From Candidatus Zixiibacteriota bacterium (GTDB taxonomy: Bacteria > Zixibacteria > MSB-5A5 > SM1-73), in the NCBI GenBank assembly GCA_020341875.1, contig CP070839.1:1228679-1235303 (forward strand): a stretch of DNA of 6,625 nt. Direction: 5' to 3'. The notes beneath the pieces were generated by a model that made no database searches, was not told the origin of the DNA, and saw only the letters and a list, made by a program, of their open reading frames with translations. The position numbers were made by a program, and so were the translations under genes. This document shows, in pieces, positions 5,239-6,625 of the stretch (the first letter of the stretch is position 1; every line of letters begins with the position of its first letter).

Positions 5239-6625
5239 GAATCAATGTGAGGTAGGCTTGACATGCCGTATCGACGAGCCTCTCTTTCCATCAATTTCGT
5301 CAACTCGTTCTTTTTGTCGTCGGGCAGTCTGGACGGCACACACTCCCTGACCAGTTTTTCCACCCCGGTGTGTGCTCTCTCCAGGAGCGTCTTGCCGCCT
5401 TCCTCCTGCCATCTGGCTCTGTTTGCACGATCGATGACCGATCCCGGCAGATAGAACTCTTCGCTCAGATAGCGCATGGTGTGCCTTGATATGAGCAGAT
5501 GCTTTTCCTTGAGCAGTTCCTCGAATCTGGGGAGTGACGGAAAATCTTCCTTGGGCTCGATGCCTTTTATCATGCGCAGGGTCATCCCGCAGATTTCGTT
5601 GTCTAAAACCAGTTTTTCCAAGCTCTGGCAGCTCTCAAAATCGAGCATTCCGGGTCCGGATATGTTGTTTATTCCGGATAGCGCTGCCAGCGTCGCTCCC
5701 ATGGAGGATTCCAGCCCGGACTGGGCATCCAGCTGTTTCGCATCGCTGAGAGATATGTAACCCTGGGTGGGCATGCCCAGGTGTTTTCCGATCTCGTTGT
5801 AGGCACAGTCTATCATCTGCGTCTCGACTGCGCCCATGGGCGTGGTCTCATATCGCACGTCGAATATGGCGGGGGAGCCACCGTAGAGGACCGGGGCGCC
5901 CGGATTGGTGAGCTGGCTTATCACCACGCCGCTTAGGGTCTCGGCGGTGTGCTGCACCAGAGTCCCGACCAGGGTAACCGGGGCCATGAACCCTGACAGC
6001 GGCATGGAGACAAATTCCACCGGGATCGAATATTCGGCGCAGTCGACGACATTTTGAGAGGTTACGTCACTCCATTTCAGAGGCGAGGTCGGGCAGCAGG
6101 AGAGTATGGTCAGTGGTTTGGCGGCAAGCCCTTCTTTCGTTCCGCGCAGGGCGAGTTGTAAGTCTCTCATAATATCGAAAGCCTCAATGGTGAAAGCTCC
6201 GGTGACCACAGGCTTTTCGCAGAAGAGGAGCGAAAGATAAAGCCGGTAGCTGTCCGAGATCTTTTCGTGCACGTCGGTGGGGATGAAGGCTGTGCTCTGT
6301 GAGGCAATGTGGTCAAGCCGGCTCACCAGCTTGGCATATCTGGCATAATCCGCTGTTGTGGGTTTGCGAATCTCCCCTGAGTTGTAGTCCAGGATATTCA
6401 ACGCCGCGGAACCGGGAGTGAAATAGACATTGTGCTCCGAAAAATCGTGCGTTTGGTTGCCGATAACGTCGAAGAGTTTGAAGGATTCGGGAACCGTCTT
6501 CAATGCCTCATCAATGATCTCATTCGTAATAATCACGTGGTACTTCTCCCTCTCCACTTTCGCCCCATGTTCCTGCAGCATTGAGAGAACGCTCTTGTTG
6601 TGAATCTGCACGCCCAGCTTGCACA
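5235..6625 (-). CDS. Trimethylamine/betaine methyltransferase, MttB superfamily, non-pyrrolysine (5'-truncated by window edge)
   Basis: A methylamine:corrinoid methyltransferase-like TIM-barrel protein that would demethylate a quaternary or tertiary amine and methylate the corrinoid protein encoded two genes downstream. The frame stays open through the window edge. The GTG at 6611 is not a credible start, because the residues before it (CKLG-V) continue the family's N-terminal (L)GVxIH pattern. About 463 codons are visible; full members have roughly 470-500. Recognisable blocks are YFTPGSAALNILD, AFIPTDVHEKISDSYRLYLSL, TILSCCPTSPLKWS, GAPVLYGGSPAIFDVR, SLSDAKQLDAQSGLESSMG and KLVLDNEICGM. No in-frame TAG occurs, so this is not visibly a pyrrolysine MttB. 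It belongs with MtgB-like enzymes, known for glycine betaine (MtgB), proline betaine (MtpB) and carnitine (MtcB). Substrate is unknown. The TGA stop overlaps the next ATG by 4 nt. Confidence 0.92.
   Translation of the reverse strand, partial: CKLGVQIHNKSVLSMLQEHGAKVEREKYHVIITNEIIDEALKTVPESFKLFDVIGNQTHDFSEHNVYFTPGSAALNILDYNSGEIRKPTTADYARYAKLVSRLDHIASQSTAFIPTDVHEKISDSYRLYLSLLFCEKPVVTGAFTIEAFDIMRDLQLALRGTKEGLAAKPLTILSCCPTSPLKWSDVTSQNVVDCAEYSIPVEFVSMPLSGFMAPVTLVGTLVQHTAETLSGVVISQLTNPGAPVLYGGSPAIFDVRYETTPMGAVETQMIDCAYNEIGKHLGMPTQGYISLSDAKQLDAQSGLESSMGATLAALSGINNISGPGMLDFESCQSLEKLVLDNEICGMTLRMIKGIEPKEDFPSLPRFEELLKEKHLLISRHTMRYLSEEFYLPGSVIDRANRARWQEEGGKTLLERAHTGVEKLVRECVPSRLPDDKKNELTKLMEREARRYGMSSLPHIDS

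Noticed and set aside
6609..6611. GTG as the start codon of the MttB-like gene.
   Set aside because: The frame remains open to the window edge, and the residues upstream (CKLG) continue the conserved N-terminal pattern, so the real start lies outside.

Overview
The window is bacterial DNA of moderate G+C content. Every gene I can support lies on the minus strand, so transcription runs from the right end to the left. A lipoprotein with a diacylglyceryl-Cys signal, corrinoid-dependent methyl transfer genes and dispersed intergenic palindromes suggest a Gram-negative, probably anaerobic, sediment- or subsurface-type bacterium (Desulfobacterota or a neighbouring candidate phylum). This placement is an inference from gene content only.

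Right half (2714-6625): a methyl-transfer cassette. A trimethylamine/betaine methyltransferase (MttB superfamily, non-pyrrolysine, cut by the window edge) overlaps by 4 nt a stand-alone protein resembling the MetH activation domain. That gene overlaps by 1 nt an MttC/MetH-type corrinoid protein. After a 246-nt spacer containing two dispersed palindromic repeats comes a homocysteine S-methyltransferase domain protein. Together these supply three of the four modules of cobalamin-dependent methionine synthase (homocysteine, cobalamin, activation) as separate proteins. An MttB-like methyl donor module sits where the methyl-tetrahydrofolate module would be. The simplest hypothesis is that methyl groups from a quaternary or tertiary amine are moved through the corrinoid protein, to homocysteine among other possible acceptors.

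Middle (2173-2713): a near-consensus sigma70-type promoter (TTGATT, 16 nt, TATAAT) starts a new unit. Its leader is about 130 nt, contains a hairpin, and leads to a small TIGR04076-family protein with a strong ribosome binding site.

Left part (1-2172): 35 nt further on is a large TPR-repeat lipoprotein, followed after 75 nt by an AAC(6')-like GNAT acetyltransferase. A second GNAT gene of RimJ/RimL type begins in a GTGA overlap with the first and runs off the left edge. No tRNA, rRNA, CRISPR array or insertion sequence is visible, and no gene-free stretch exceeds 300 nt.
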